Source: Rhodococcus jostii NBRC 16295 (lineage in GTDB: Bacteria; Actinomycetota; Actinomycetes; Mycobacteriales; Mycobacteriaceae). From it: a stretch of DNA of 64,000 bases. How positions within the stretch are numbered: the first letter of the stretch is position 1; every line of letters begins with the position of its first letter. The stretch spans positions 186,001 to 250,000 of the forward strand of contig NZ_BCWY01000003.1 in assembly GCF_001894825.1 (NCBI RefSeq). Direction: 5' to 3'. The notes under the pieces were generated by a model. The model saw only the letters and a program-made list of their open reading frames with translations. It ran no database searches and was not told the origin of the DNA. The translations under genes were made by a program, and so were the position numbers. This document shows, piece after piece, positions 25,871 to 34,214 of this stretch.

Positions 25871-27664
25871 ATGACAACGATCATTCCGGAACCTTCGCAC
25901 AAGTCGGAATCCGACGGCCTGGTCGAGATGGCGTGGGATCCGATCACGCGCATCGTGGGCAGCCTGGGTATCTACACGAAGATCGACTTCAAGCAGAAGG
26001 AAGTCGTGGAGTGCCACAGCACCTCGTCGATCTTCCGCGGCTATTCGATCTTCATGAAAGGTAAGGATCCCCGCGACGCCCATTTCATCACGAGCCGTAT
26101 CTGCGGCATCTGTGGTGACAACCATGCGACGTGTTCGTGTTACACCCAGAACATGGCGTACGGTGTGCAGCCCCCGCACATCGCTGAGTGGATCGTCAAC
26201 CTCGGCGAGGCTGCGGAATACATGTTCGACCACAACATTTTTCAGGAGAACCTCGTCGGCGTGGACTTCTGCGAGAAGATGGTCTCCGAGACCAATCCCG
26301 GGGTGCTGGCGCAGGCGGAGAAGACCGAGGCGCCGCACGCGGGCGAGCACGGCTACAAGACCATCGCCGACATCATGCGCTCGCTCAACCCGTTCACCGG
26401 TGAGTTCTATCGCGAGGCGCTGCAGGTCAGCCGGTGGACGCGAGAGATGTTCTGTCTCATGGAAGGTCGGCACGTGCACCCGTCCACCCTGTATCCGGGT
26501 GGGGTCGGCACGGTGGCGACGATCCAGCTGATGACCGACTACACGACGCGTCTGATGCGGTACGTGGAGTTCATGAAGAAGGTCGTGCCCATGCACGACG
26601 ATCTGTTCGACTTCTTCTACGAGGCGATGCCCGGGTACGAGAAGGTCGGCCTGCGCCGCACTCTGCTCGGTTGCTGGGGGTCGTTCCAGGATCCGGCGGT
26701 CTGCAACTTCTCCTACAAGGACATGGAGAAGTGGGGCCGGGCCATGTTCGTGACGCCCGGCATCGTGGTGGACGGCAAACTGATCACGACGTCCCTCGTC
26801 GACATCAACCTCGGTATCCGAATCCTTCTGGGCAGTTCGTATTACGACGACTGGACCGATCAGGAAATGTTCGTGAAGAACGATCCGCTCGGAAACCCGA
26901 TCGATCGCCGGCATCCGTGGAACCAGCACACCAACCCGCACCCGCAGAAGCGCGACATGGAGGACAAGTACAGCTGGGTGATGTCGCCGCGGTGGTTCGA
27001 CGGCACCGACCACCTCGCGCTGGACACCGGCGGCGGGCCGCTGGCGCGGCTGTGGAGCACCGCCCTCGCGGGGCTCGTCGACATCGGGTACGTGCAGTCG
27101 ACCGGGCACAGCGTGAAGATCAACCTGCCGAAGACCGCCCTGAAGGGGCCGGTCGAGTTCGAATGGAAGATCCCGCAGTACGGCAGCAACACGATCGAGC
27201 GGGACCGGGCGCGCACCTACTTCCAGGCGTACGCGGCGGCGTGTGCACTGCACTTCGCGGAGAAGGCGCTCGCCGAGATCCGGGCCGGGCACACGAAGAC
27301 GTGGGAGAAGTTCGAGGTTCCCGACGAGGGCATCGGCTGCGGCTTCACGGAGGCGGTGCGCGGAGTCCTGTCGCACCACATGGTGATTCGCGACGGCAAG
27401 ATCGCGAACTACCACCCGTACCCGCCGACACCGTGGAACGCGAACCCGCGTGACAGCTTCGGGACACCGGGGCCGTACGAGGACGCGGTGCAGGGTCAGC
27501 CGATCTTCGAGGAGAACGACCGGGAGCACTTCAAGGGCATCGACATCATGCGGACGGTCCGCAGTTTCGATCCCTGCCTGCCGTGTGGCGTGCACATGTA
27601 CCTCGGTGAGGGAAAGACACTGGAGAAGCTGCATTCGCCCACCCAGTCCGTGACCGGCGAGTGA
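25871..27664 (+). CDS. hhyL: Group 1h [NiFe]-hydrogenase large subunit (precursor)
   Basis: 597 aa catalytic subunit. The N-terminal active-site motif is SRICGICGDNHATC (Cys78, Cys81) and the C-terminal one is DPCLPCGVH (Cys569, Cys572, His575). The 22 residues after His575 are the extension removed by the maturation protease once Ni is inserted, which fits with the protease gene downstream. GAGAGG precedes ATG 25871, 57 bp after hhyS. The length and motif spellings match the group 1h (older group 5) enzymes of rhodococci, mycobacteria and streptomycetes. Confidence 0.96.
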   Translation: MTTIIPEPSHKSESDGLVEMAWDPITRIVGSLGIYTKIDFKQKEVVECHSTSSIFRGYSIFMKGKDPRDAHFITSRICGICGDNHATCSCYTQNMAYGVQPPHIAEWIVNLGEAAEYMFDHNIFQENLVGVDFCEKMVSETNPGVLAQAEKTEAPHAGEHGYKTIADIMRSLNPFTGEFYREALQVSRWTREMFCLMEGRHVHPSTLYPGGVGTVATIQLMTDYTTRLMRYVEFMKKVVPMHDDLFDFFYEAMPGYEKVGLRRTLLGCWGSFQDPAVCNFSYKDMEKWGRAMFVTPGIVVDGKLITTSLVDINLGIRILLGSSYYDDWTDQEMFVKNDPLGNPIDRRHPWNQHTNPHPQKRDMEDKYSWVMSPRWFDGTDHLALDTGGGPLARLWSTALAGLVDIGYVQSTGHSVKINLPKTALKGPVEFEWKIPQYGSNTIERDRARTYFQAYAAACALHFAEKALAEIRAGHTKTWEKFEVPDEGIGCGFTEAVRGVLSHHMVIRDGKIANYHPYPPTPWNANPRDSFGTPGPYEDAVQGQPIFEENDREHFKGIDIMRTVRSFDPCLPCGVHMYLGEGKTLEKLHSPTQSVTGE

Positions 27665-27674
27665 CGAGGGACGC

Positions 27675-28631
27675 ATGGAAAGTGCTGGATCGGAGACGTG
27701 GGGGAGTGACGCAGTAGAGGAAGCCCCCGATCGGTGGCGGACAGCCGGCGAGCGAATCGACAGTCTGTTGGACGCGAGTTCGACAGGCGGGTCGGTGGCA
27801 CGTGAGCGCGCGGAACAACTGGTCCGGGAGGTCGTAGAGCTGTACGGGGCCGGGTTGCAGCGGGTCCTCGAGATCATCGGCGACCGCGACGACGACCTCG
27901 TCGACAGGCTGGCCGCCGACGAACTCGTGGCCAGCCTGCTGCTGGTCAACGGGCTCCACCCGCACGGCGTCGAGACGCGGGTGGCCACCGCGCTCGACAG
28001 TGTCCGCCCCTACCTGGGCTCCCACGGCGGTGACGTCGAACTGCTCGGCGTGGTGGACGGGGTGGTGCGGCTGCGGCTGACCGGAAGTTGTCAGAGCTGC
28101 CCGTCGTCGGCGGTGACGTTGGAACTCGCCGTCAAGGACGCGGTCCTCAGCGCGGCCCCGGAAACCGTGGACATCGAGGTGGTGGGTGCGACGCCCGCGG
28201 CCGGGTCCGGACTGATAGCCGCGGAATCGCTATTCTCCCATGTGCATTCGGACGGATCGGACGGGTCGAGCGCTACCGGGACGTGGGTGTCGGTGCCCGA
28301 ACTCGAGGAACTCACGCCGGGTGAGGTCGCCGGGTTCTCCGTGGCCGGGCTGCCGATCCTGGTGTGCCGGATCGGGGAGCAGCTGTTCGCCTACCGGGAC
28401 CGGTGCGCCGCCTGCACCAATTCGCTGGCCGGCGCCACCCTGCAGCGGAAGGCGGGCGGGCAGGTCGGTGACGCGGTGCTGCGCTGTCCGTCGTGCCGGG
28501 CGCACTTCGACCCTCGCCGGGCAGGCCTGCGCCTGGACGGCGACGCCGACGCCGAAACGCTGGCGCCGCTTCCGGTGCTCGTGCGTGAGGGCGTCGTCTC
28601 CGTCGCGGTACCCGCCGCGGAGGTGGCGTGA
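27675..28631 (+). CDS. NifU-like/Rieske-fold iron-sulfur protein of the hydrogenase operon
   Basis: 318 aa. A helical N-terminal part leads to a NifU C-terminal-type domain (about 100-172) with the cluster motif Cys139-x-x-Cys142. A Rieske-like domain follows (about 205-315). There the usual CxH...CxxH ligands read Cys244-A-A-Cys247 and Cys271-P-S-Cys274, with RAHFDPRRAG following as in Rieske folds. Four cysteines replace the two-Cys/two-His set. Such a protein could accept electrons from HhySL or assemble its clusters. GAGGGA precedes ATG 27675, 10 bp after hhyL. Homologues accompany group 1h hydrogenases generally; the exact role is not settled as far as I know. Confidence 0.85.
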   Translation: MESAGSETWGSDAVEEAPDRWRTAGERIDSLLDASSTGGSVARERAEQLVREVVELYGAGLQRVLEIIGDRDDDLVDRLAADELVASLLLVNGLHPHGVETRVATALDSVRPYLGSHGGDVELLGVVDGVVRLRLTGSCQSCPSSAVTLELAVKDAVLSAAPETVDIEVVGATPAAGSGLIAAESLFSHVHSDGSDGSSATGTWVSVPELEELTPGEVAGFSVAGLPILVCRIGEQLFAYRDRCAACTNSLAGATLQRKAGGQVGDAVLRCPSCRAHFDPRRAGLRLDGDADAETLAPLPVLVREGVVSVAVPAAEVA

Positions 28632-29275
28632 TGAGCACGTCGGGCAACGGGCTGCGGATTCTGCAGCGCATCGCGTCCGAGCGGCCGAAACCGGTGGTCG
28701 GGGAACGGTGCGACATGTGCGCCGAACCGATCGCCGCCGCGCACCAGCACGTGGTGAACGTGCAGGACCGGCAGCTCATGTGCGTGTGCCGCGGGTGCTA
28801 TCTGCTGTTCACCGACGAGAGCGCCGAACTGCGCTTCCGGGCCGTCCCGGAACGCTACCTGTCGTTTCCCCGCTTCGAACTCGCACCGGGACGCTGGGAC
28901 GAATTGGAGATCCCCGTCGGGCTCGCATTCGTGTTCCGGAACTCGTTGCTGGCCAAGACTGTCGCGTTCTATCCCGGACCGGCCGGGGCCACCGAATCGG
29001 AGCTACCGCTCGACGCCTGGGACGGGGTACTCGCCGCCAACCCGGCGCTCGGGCAGCTCGCCGCCGACACGGAAGCCCTGCTACTGCGGGTCCCGGAGCA
29101 CGGTGAGGGCGACCCCGAATGCTATCTGGTCCCCATCGATGCCTGCTACCAGCTCGTGGGTGAATTGCGGCAGGTGTGGCGGGGATTCGACGGCGGCCAG
29201 GACGCGCGCCGGGTCATCGACACGTTCTTCGAGACGGTGCGTGCGCGTAGCCGCGTCGCGAAGGAGCCGACGTGA
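28631..29275 (+). CDS. Hydrogenase-associated zinc-finger-like protein (DUF5947 type)
   Basis: 214 aa. A four-plus-cysteine site near the N-terminus, Cys27-x-x-Cys30 and MCVCRGCYLLF (Cys51, Cys53, Cys56), looks like a metal-binding ribbon. The rest is mixed alpha/beta without a recognised fold. I recall this family (DUF5947) as a regular companion of group 1h hydrogenases, but its function is unknown. ATG 28631 is preferred over GTG 28628 because GGAGG then has normal spacing. It overlaps the upstream stop by one base. Confidence 0.8.
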   Translation: MSTSGNGLRILQRIASERPKPVVGERCDMCAEPIAAAHQHVVNVQDRQLMCVCRGCYLLFTDESAELRFRAVPERYLSFPRFELAPGRWDELEIPVGLAFVFRNSLLAKTVAFYPGPAGATESELPLDAWDGVLAANPALGQLAADTEALLLRVPEHGEGDPECYLVPIDACYQLVGELRQVWRGFDGGQDARRVIDTFFETVRARSRVAKEPT

Positions 29276-29919
29276 CCGAGTTGTCGTTCCACGTGGAGGA
29301 CGTGTTCCCGGAGCCGTTCGCGGTTGCGCCGAATCTCACTGCGCGCGTGGCGGTGACCGAGTCGACGGGTGCCGTGGTGCACGCGATGGCCGTCCGGTGC
29401 CAGGTGCGCATCGACCCCCAGCGCCGCCGGTACACGGACGGTGAAGGGGAGGGGCTCCTCGACCTGTTCGGTCCCCGCGAGCGGTGGACGTCGACGCTCA
29501 AACCCTTCCAGTGGATGCAGACCAGCACGGTTGCCCAGGGGTTCACGGAGTCGAGCGTGCTCGAGTTGCCGCTGCCGTGTACGTACGACTTCGAGGTGAC
29601 GGCCTCGAAGTACCTGCACGCCCTGGACGAGGCCGGGTCGACGGTTCCGCTGGTGTTCCTGTTCAGCGGAACGGTGTTCACCCGGGGCGTCGCGGGATTC
29701 GGGGTGGAGCGGATCCCGTGGGACCGGGAATCGACTTTCGATCTGCCGGTCGCGGTGTGGCGCCAACTCGTCCAGGCGCACTACCCGAACACGGGGTGGG
29801 TGCGCCTCGACCACGACACCCTCGCCGCGCTGGCGCGGTACAAGGCGGCGCACGGGCTGATCGGCCTGGACGTCGCCATCGCAGACCTGCTGCAGGGAGC
29901 CGGGGAGGTGATCGCGTGA
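29272..29919 (+). CDS. Hydrogenase-associated protein of unknown function (DUF6084 type)
   Basis: 215 aa, no cysteine cluster, membrane segment or signal peptide. It is beta-rich with short aromatic patches, such as KPFQWMQTS and IPWDRESTFDLPVAVWRQL. I recall this family (DUF6084) only from high-affinity hydrogenase operons. GTG 29272 overlaps the previous stop by 4 bp, and the next gene overlaps this one in the same way. Tight coupling suggests subunits or assembly factors made in fixed ratio. Confidence 0.8.
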   Translation: MTELSFHVEDVFPEPFAVAPNLTARVAVTESTGAVVHAMAVRCQVRIDPQRRRYTDGEGEGLLDLFGPRERWTSTLKPFQWMQTSTVAQGFTESSVLELPLPCTYDFEVTASKYLHALDEAGSTVPLVFLFSGTVFTRGVAGFGVERIPWDRESTFDLPVAVWRQLVQAHYPNTGWVRLDHDTLAALARYKAAHGLIGLDVAIADLLQGAGEVIA

Positions 29920-31358
29920 TCTCCCCGGCGTCCCTGCAGCGAGTACGTGCCGTGGCCGACGCGGTGCTCTACGAGGGTTACCTGCTGTACCCCTACCGTG
30001 CGAGCTCGTCGAAGAATCAGTCGCGGTGGCAGTTCGGGGTGCTCGGACCGCCCGGGGCGGCGGAGTCGGGGGTCGGTGAGGACCCGCGGATGTCCTGCCA
30101 GACGCTGATGCGGCCCGGTGACCGTGCGGGGGTGAACGTCACCGTGCGATTCCTGCAGTTGCAGGTGCGCAGCATCGAACGTGCGGTCGACGGATCGCCG
30201 GACTTCGTTCCCGTCGACGAACTGACCGTCGCGGGGACGAGCTGGCTCAGCTGGGACGAGGCGGTGGAGCGCGAATTCGATCTCGGTCCCCAGCACCCCG
30301 GTGAGTGGACGGGCGAATACCGCCTCGACGTCCGGATCGAAGGCGGCACGGAGATCGAGGAACTCCGGGGCGGGGACGGATCGCTCGCCGGCCGCGCCGT
30401 CCGCACCCGCTGGCCCGCCCACGCGGTCGTGACGGTGGCGTGCGAGAGCATCGACGGGTTGAGCCGGGTGCAAGTGTCGGTCGAGAACGTGACCACCGCG
30501 CAGGACGCCGCCGACTGGGGCACCGAACCGCGGGACGCGGGAGTCTGGGGCAAGGACTCGGCGATCCGGCAGTCGCTGATCGGCGCCCACCTGATCCTGG
30601 CGGCCGAGAACAGCGAATTCGTCTCGCTCCTCGAACCTCCGGCCGGGGCGGAGCACGCCGCGGGCACGTGTGCGCAGGAGCGGTGCTACCCCGTGCTCGC
30701 CGGCCTGCCGGGGGAGACGGACCTCGTGCTGGTGTCGCCGATCATTCTGTACGACCACCCCGAAATCGCCGAGCAGAGCGACGGTGCTCTGTTCGACGCC
30801 ACCGAGATCGACGAGATCCTCACCCTCCGGGTCATGACCCTCACCGAGGAGGAGAAGCGGCAGGCCCGCGCCACCGACCCGCTGGCCGCCCAGATCATCG
30901 ACCGCTGCGAGCAGATGTCGCCGACCACCCTCGCCCAGATGCACGGCGTCCTCCGAAACCCGCACCTCCCCGACCCGCACCTGCAGGACCCGGGCCTCCC
31001 CGACATGGGGCTCGTCCCGGAATTGACCGACGACGTGCCGTGGTGGGATCCGGACGCCGACACCGCCGTGCGACCCGACGTCGACGGCGTCATCGTGAAC
31101 GGGGTCCGGGTGGCGAAGGGCACCGTGGTGCGGATCCACCCGTCGCGCCGAGCCGACGCCCAGGACCTGTTCTTCGCCGGACAATTGGCTCGCGTGGTGA
31201 CCGTGCACGCCGATGTGGACGGTGGCACACACGTCGGCGTCGTCATGATCGACGACCCGGCCTCGGAATTGCATGAGTGGTACGGACGGTATCTGTACTT
31301 CGCCCCGGACGAGGTGGAGCCCGTATCGGCAGACACCGGAAAGGAAGAACAGCCATGA
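29916..31358 (+). CDS. Large hydrogenase-operon protein of unknown function
   Basis: 480 aa. It is unrecognised beyond its constant presence in this kind of operon. The N-terminal two thirds are beta-rich (FRYISTD-like strands are absent; instead RASSSKNQSRWQFGVLGPP opens the domain). A His/Pro-rich linker with repeated P-D-P-H-L and D-P-G-L-P-D-like steps follows at about residues 345-365. The C-terminal domain contains VIVNGVRVAKGTVVRIHPS and a final LYFAPDEVEPV. The start is GTG 29916 (GTGA overlap); the frame upstream is non-coding overlap with the previous gene. Confidence 0.8.
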   Translation: MISPASLQRVRAVADAVLYEGYLLYPYRASSSKNQSRWQFGVLGPPGAAESGVGEDPRMSCQTLMRPGDRAGVNVTVRFLQLQVRSIERAVDGSPDFVPVDELTVAGTSWLSWDEAVEREFDLGPQHPGEWTGEYRLDVRIEGGTEIEELRGGDGSLAGRAVRTRWPAHAVVTVACESIDGLSRVQVSVENVTTAQDAADWGTEPRDAGVWGKDSAIRQSLIGAHLILAAENSEFVSLLEPPAGAEHAAGTCAQERCYPVLAGLPGETDLVLVSPIILYDHPEIAEQSDGALFDATEIDEILTLRVMTLTEEEKRQARATDPLAAQIIDRCEQMSPTTLAQMHGVLRNPHLPDPHLQDPGLPDMGLVPELTDDVPWWDPDADTAVRPDVDGVIVNGVRVAKGTVVRIHPSRRADAQDLFFAGQLARVVTVHADVDGGTHVGVVMIDDPASELHEWYGRYLYFAPDEVEPVSADTGKEEQP

Positions 31359-31474
31359 AGATCCTTGGAGAGATGACCACTGCGGCGCTCGCGTTGGTTG
31401 CCGTCGCAGGCGTTGCGATCGCAGTCATCGCGATTCCCGACATCAGGCGGTATCTGCGTATTCGACAGATGTGA
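31355..31474 (+). CDS. 39-aa single-span membrane peptide in the hydrogenase operon
   Basis: The peptide starts MKILGEMTTAALAL, has one hydrophobic helix (about residues 8-28), and ends with the basic tail PDIRRYLRIRQM. Its ATG overlaps the preceding stop (ATGA) and ends 7 bp before the protease start, so it fills an otherwise empty gap. It resembles small actinobacterial proteins I recall as DUF6893. A membrane anchor or small subunit linking the soluble hydrogenase to the respiratory chain is an attractive inference, not shown. Confidence 0.75.
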   Translation: MKILGEMTTAALALVAVAGVAIAVIAIPDIRRYLRIRQM

Positions 31475-31481
31475 GCTGCAC

Positions 31482-31994
31482 GTGACGGTGGACAGGCGGG
31501 TGCTGGTTGCCGGTGTGGGCAACATCTTCTTCGGTGACGACGGTTTCGGACCCGAGGTGCTGCGTGGTGTCGCGGCGAGGTCGCTGCCGCCGGGTGTCCG
31601 TGCTGTCGATTTCGGTATCCGCGGAACGCATCTCGCGTACGAGCTGCTCGACGGGTGGGGTGCGCTCCTACTGGTGGATGCCGTTCCGGATCGCGGTGAG
31701 CCCGGCGCACTGAGAGCGTTCGAGGTCGGCCCCGAGCCGGGGCCGGTGGCACCGCTCGACGCGCACAGCATGGACCCGGGAGCGGTGTTCGCGAGTCTGC
31801 GCGCCCTCGGCGGAACTCCGCCGCGCACCGTGGTGCTCGGCTGCCAGGTGGCGAACACCGACGAGGGGATCGGACTGTCGCCGCGGGTCGAGGCCGCCGT
31901 CGGACCGGCCGTGGACGCGGTGTTCGAGATCGTGCAACAACTGCTGGAGTCCGGCTCCACGGCAACGGTGCTACCGGACGGGACGGAGGGCTGA
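31482..31994 (+). CDS. Hydrogenase maturation endopeptidase
   Basis: 170 aa, HycI/HupD family. GVGNIFFGDDGFGPEV carries the N-terminal acidic metal ligand region, and LDAHSMDP carries the histidine. The enzyme recognises nickel in the large-subunit precursor and cuts after the last His of DPCxxCxxH, here removing the 22-residue tail of HhyL. GTG 31482 gives the family N-terminus. It is followed 3 bp later by hypC. Confidence 0.92.
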   Translation: MTVDRRVLVAGVGNIFFGDDGFGPEVLRGVAARSLPPGVRAVDFGIRGTHLAYELLDGWGALLLVDAVPDRGEPGALRAFEVGPEPGPVAPLDAHSMDPGAVFASLRALGGTPPRTVVLGCQVANTDEGIGLSPRVEAAVGPAVDAVFEIVQQLLESGSTATVLPDGTEG

Positions 31995-31997
31995 ATC

Positions 31998-32252
31998 GTG
32001 TGTCTCGGTATTCCCGGTCAGGTGGTGCGCATGCTCGAGGGCTACGGAAACCAACTCGCGCTCGTCGACGTCGTCGGCGAACAGCGCAAGGTGAACGTCG
32101 GCATGCTGCCCGAGGACGTCCGCCTGGAGCCGGGCGACTGGATCGTCATCCACATGGGTTTCGCCATGGAAAAGGTGGACGAGGCGGGTGCGGAGAAGGC
32201 GATGGCGGGGCTGGAGATGATGGGCCGCTCGCGGACGGCCGACGAAGACTAA
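31998..32252 (+). CDS. hypC: HypC, hydrogenase cofactor-assembly chaperone
   Basis: 84 aa. It begins MCLGIPG, with Cys2 essential for carrying the Fe(CN)2CO unit, and HMGFAMEKVDE is typical. HypC normally works with HypD and then docks on the large subunit. GTG 31998. It is the last gene of the hydrogenase operon. The partner genes hypD, hypE and hypF are not in this window. Confidence 0.93.
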   Translation: MCLGIPGQVVRMLEGYGNQLALVDVVGEQRKVNVGMLPEDVRLEPGDWIVIHMGFAMEKVDEAGAEKAMAGLEMMGRSRTADED

Positions 32253-32259
32253 CCCAGTT

Positions 32260-33048
32260 CTAACGCTGAGTCCCGGCGTGATGGGGGTCCGGTGGCCCGG
32301 CGACGAAGTCGCGTGCCCGGTTCCAGCGCGCGTGGTAACGCTCGTCGAAACGTGCCTCGGAGCGTTCCATCCGCCGCGGCCTTGTTGCGTAGCGGCGCAC
32401 CGCCCACCAGGAATCGGGTTTGGCCAGGCGGATCGCGCCGACGATCGCGACCGGCTGGAACACGACCCCCACGATCCCCGTGACGAACTTGCCCTTGAGC
32501 AGGCAGATCACCGAGATGCCGAGCGTGACGAACAGGTAGCCGATCGACACCCACCATTCGGTGGTGCCGATCCGTCCGGTCACGAGTTCGGCGCCTCCGA
32601 TCATCAGACCCGTGATCATCAGCGCGCAGAAGATCGCGTCCACCGACTTTCTGCCGGCAGTGCTCCAGTACACGTCGTCGAGGTGGACCCACAGCGCGAA
32701 CTCGTCGAAGGTGAGCGCGAGGCCGACCCCGAACGCCGCCGCGAAGATGTTGAGCGCCGTGCCCTCCGGGGTGGTGGCGATGAGTGCTACCCCGGCGAGG
32801 GTCATGAGGAGGATCCCGAGAACCTGGTGATGGACGTGCACACCGCCGACGGTGATGTCGCCGATCAGACCGCCCTCCGGCTCGACCGCGTCGTCCGCCT
32901 CTCCCGTTTTCGCGCGGATTCGGCGGGTGATGGTCCGGGTGACGACGAACGTGACCAGGACCGCGATGAACAGCCACATCACCGGATACAGCACGACTAC
33001 TCGGCTGTCGCCTTCGGTGTCCACGATGATCTCGGCGAGAACGGCCAT
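32260..33048 (-). CDS. Multi-span integral membrane protein, unknown function
   Basis: 262 aa with about six hydrophobic helices (YPVMWLFIAVLVTFVV, LGILLMTLAGVALIA, IFAAAFGVGLALTFDEFALW, and three more) and a basic, Arg-rich cytosolic tail of about 45 residues. GGVHVHHQVLG places a His cluster before the second helix, and the TFDEFALWVHL segment combines acidic and His residues within a helix, suggesting metal or proton handling. ATG 33048. It converges with hypC (7-bp gap) and is divergent from the lipoprotein gene. A functional tie to the hydrogenase is not evident. Confidence 0.85.
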   Translation of the reverse strand: MAVLAEIIVDTEGDSRVVVLYPVMWLFIAVLVTFVVTRTITRRIRAKTGEADDAVEPEGGLIGDITVGGVHVHHQVLGILLMTLAGVALIATTPEGTALNIFAAAFGVGLALTFDEFALWVHLDDVYWSTAGRKSVDAIFCALMITGLMIGGAELVTGRIGTTEWWVSIGYLFVTLGISVICLLKGKFVTGIVGVVFQPVAIVGAIRLAKPDSWWAVRRYATRPRRMERSEARFDERYHARWNRARDFVAGPPDPHHAGTQR

Positions 33049-33257
33049 CTCGACACTCCGTCAGGTGGGGGACATCATCCTCAATCTGGGTATACACCTC
33101 GTTCGCGGGCGGCGGACGAAGACGGAGCGTTCCGCTGCCGGACTGCACGACCGCGCCGCGGGTCACGGAGTCGAACTCGAGCGCCGCGGCGAGCCTTGAC
33201 CCCGGCTGGGCGCAGGAGGAGCGTGAGGAGTCCCGGCTCAGGATGAGGTGATCGGTC

Positions 33258-34211
33258 GTGCGGAGATCTCGGCGGCCGTGGGTGGGGGTGCTCGTCGCAG
33301 TGTTGGTGGTCGTCTCGTCCTGTTCGTCGGACTCCGATGATGCTGCCACGCAAGACGTTGCCGGCCCGGTAGATATCGGCGGGGGCCGCAGTGTGTATCT
33401 GACGTGCAGCGGCGAGAGTCGCGACGGCGACCCGACCGTGGTCCTGGTCTCGGGGTATCACGATTCCTCCGATGTGTGGACGCAACCCGACCTGCTGACC
33501 CTGATCGGTCCGGCGACGGGGCCGCCGGTGTTCGAAGGCGTCGCCGCCTCGCAGCGGGTGTGCGCGTACGACCGGCCGGGCACCGTGCGTTACATCGAGG
33601 GCACTCCGCTGACCGACCGCAGTTCGCCGGTCCCGCAGCCGCGCACGGCCGAGGACCTCGTCGCGGAATTGTCGGCGGTTCTGAGCGCGGGGGAGGTGCC
33701 CGGGCCGTACATCCTGGTCGGGCATTCCCTGGGCGGACTGGTCGTTCGCCTCTACGCGCAGACCCATCCCGATCAGGTGCGCGGGGTCGTGTTCGTCGAC
33801 GCGTTCAGCCCCACCGTTCCCGCGTTGTTCGGTCCCCAGTGGGCCGGCTACCGCGACGAACTGTTGAATCCCCCGATCGATCAGCTGCCCATACCGTCCA
33901 TGCAGAGCCCCGAGTCCGAGCGCGTCGACCTGGACGCCAGTGTCGCGCAGGTGCTGGCCGCGCCCCCGCTACCTGCGATGCCGCTGGCGGTGCTGACGAA
34001 GACCGAATCGTTCGCGGGCCTCCAGTCGTTGCCTGGTCTCCCCGCCGAGGACGTGAACCGGGTGTACGAGAAGGCGCAGGACGACCTCGTCGCGTTGGCA
34101 CCGGCGACGCCGCACACCTTCGCGACCGGTAGTGACCACTACATTCAGTTCTCACAACCCGATCTCGTCGTGAGCTCGACCGAACTGGTGGTCTCCCGCG
34201 CCGGGCAGTAG
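33258..34211 (+). CDS. Alpha/beta-hydrolase lipoprotein
   Basis: 317 aa. Its basic N-terminus, hydrophobic core and lipobox VVSSC indicate a lipid-anchored exported protein. The hydrolase core has the nucleophile elbow GHSLGG, an acidic residue after FVDAF, and a C-terminal histidine in GSDHYIQ. It should cleave an ester or related bond outside the membrane. The start is GTG 33258 with GAGG 7-8 nt upstream. The 209-bp gap to the membrane protein holds the two divergent promoters (a TATACA hexamer near 33092); I see no other gene there. Confidence 0.88.
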   Translation: MRRSRRPWVGVLVAVLVVVSSCSSDSDDAATQDVAGPVDIGGGRSVYLTCSGESRDGDPTVVLVSGYHDSSDVWTQPDLLTLIGPATGPPVFEGVAASQRVCAYDRPGTVRYIEGTPLTDRSSPVPQPRTAEDLVAELSAVLSAGEVPGPYILVGHSLGGLVVRLYAQTHPDQVRGVVFVDAFSPTVPALFGPQWAGYRDELLNPPIDQLPIPSMQSPESERVDLDASVAQVLAAPPLPAMPLAVLTKTESFAGLQSLPGLPAEDVNRVYEKAQDDLVALAPATPHTFATGSDHYIQFSQPDLVVSSTELVVSRAGQ

Positions 34212-34214
34212 TGG

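Noticed and set aside
24908-27988. 1026-codon open frame on the minus strand opposite hhyS and hhyL
   Set aside because: It is antisense to two unmistakable hydrogenase genes, its translation is Arg/His/Val-rich low-complexity with no family motif, and such long shadows are expected in high-GC DNA.
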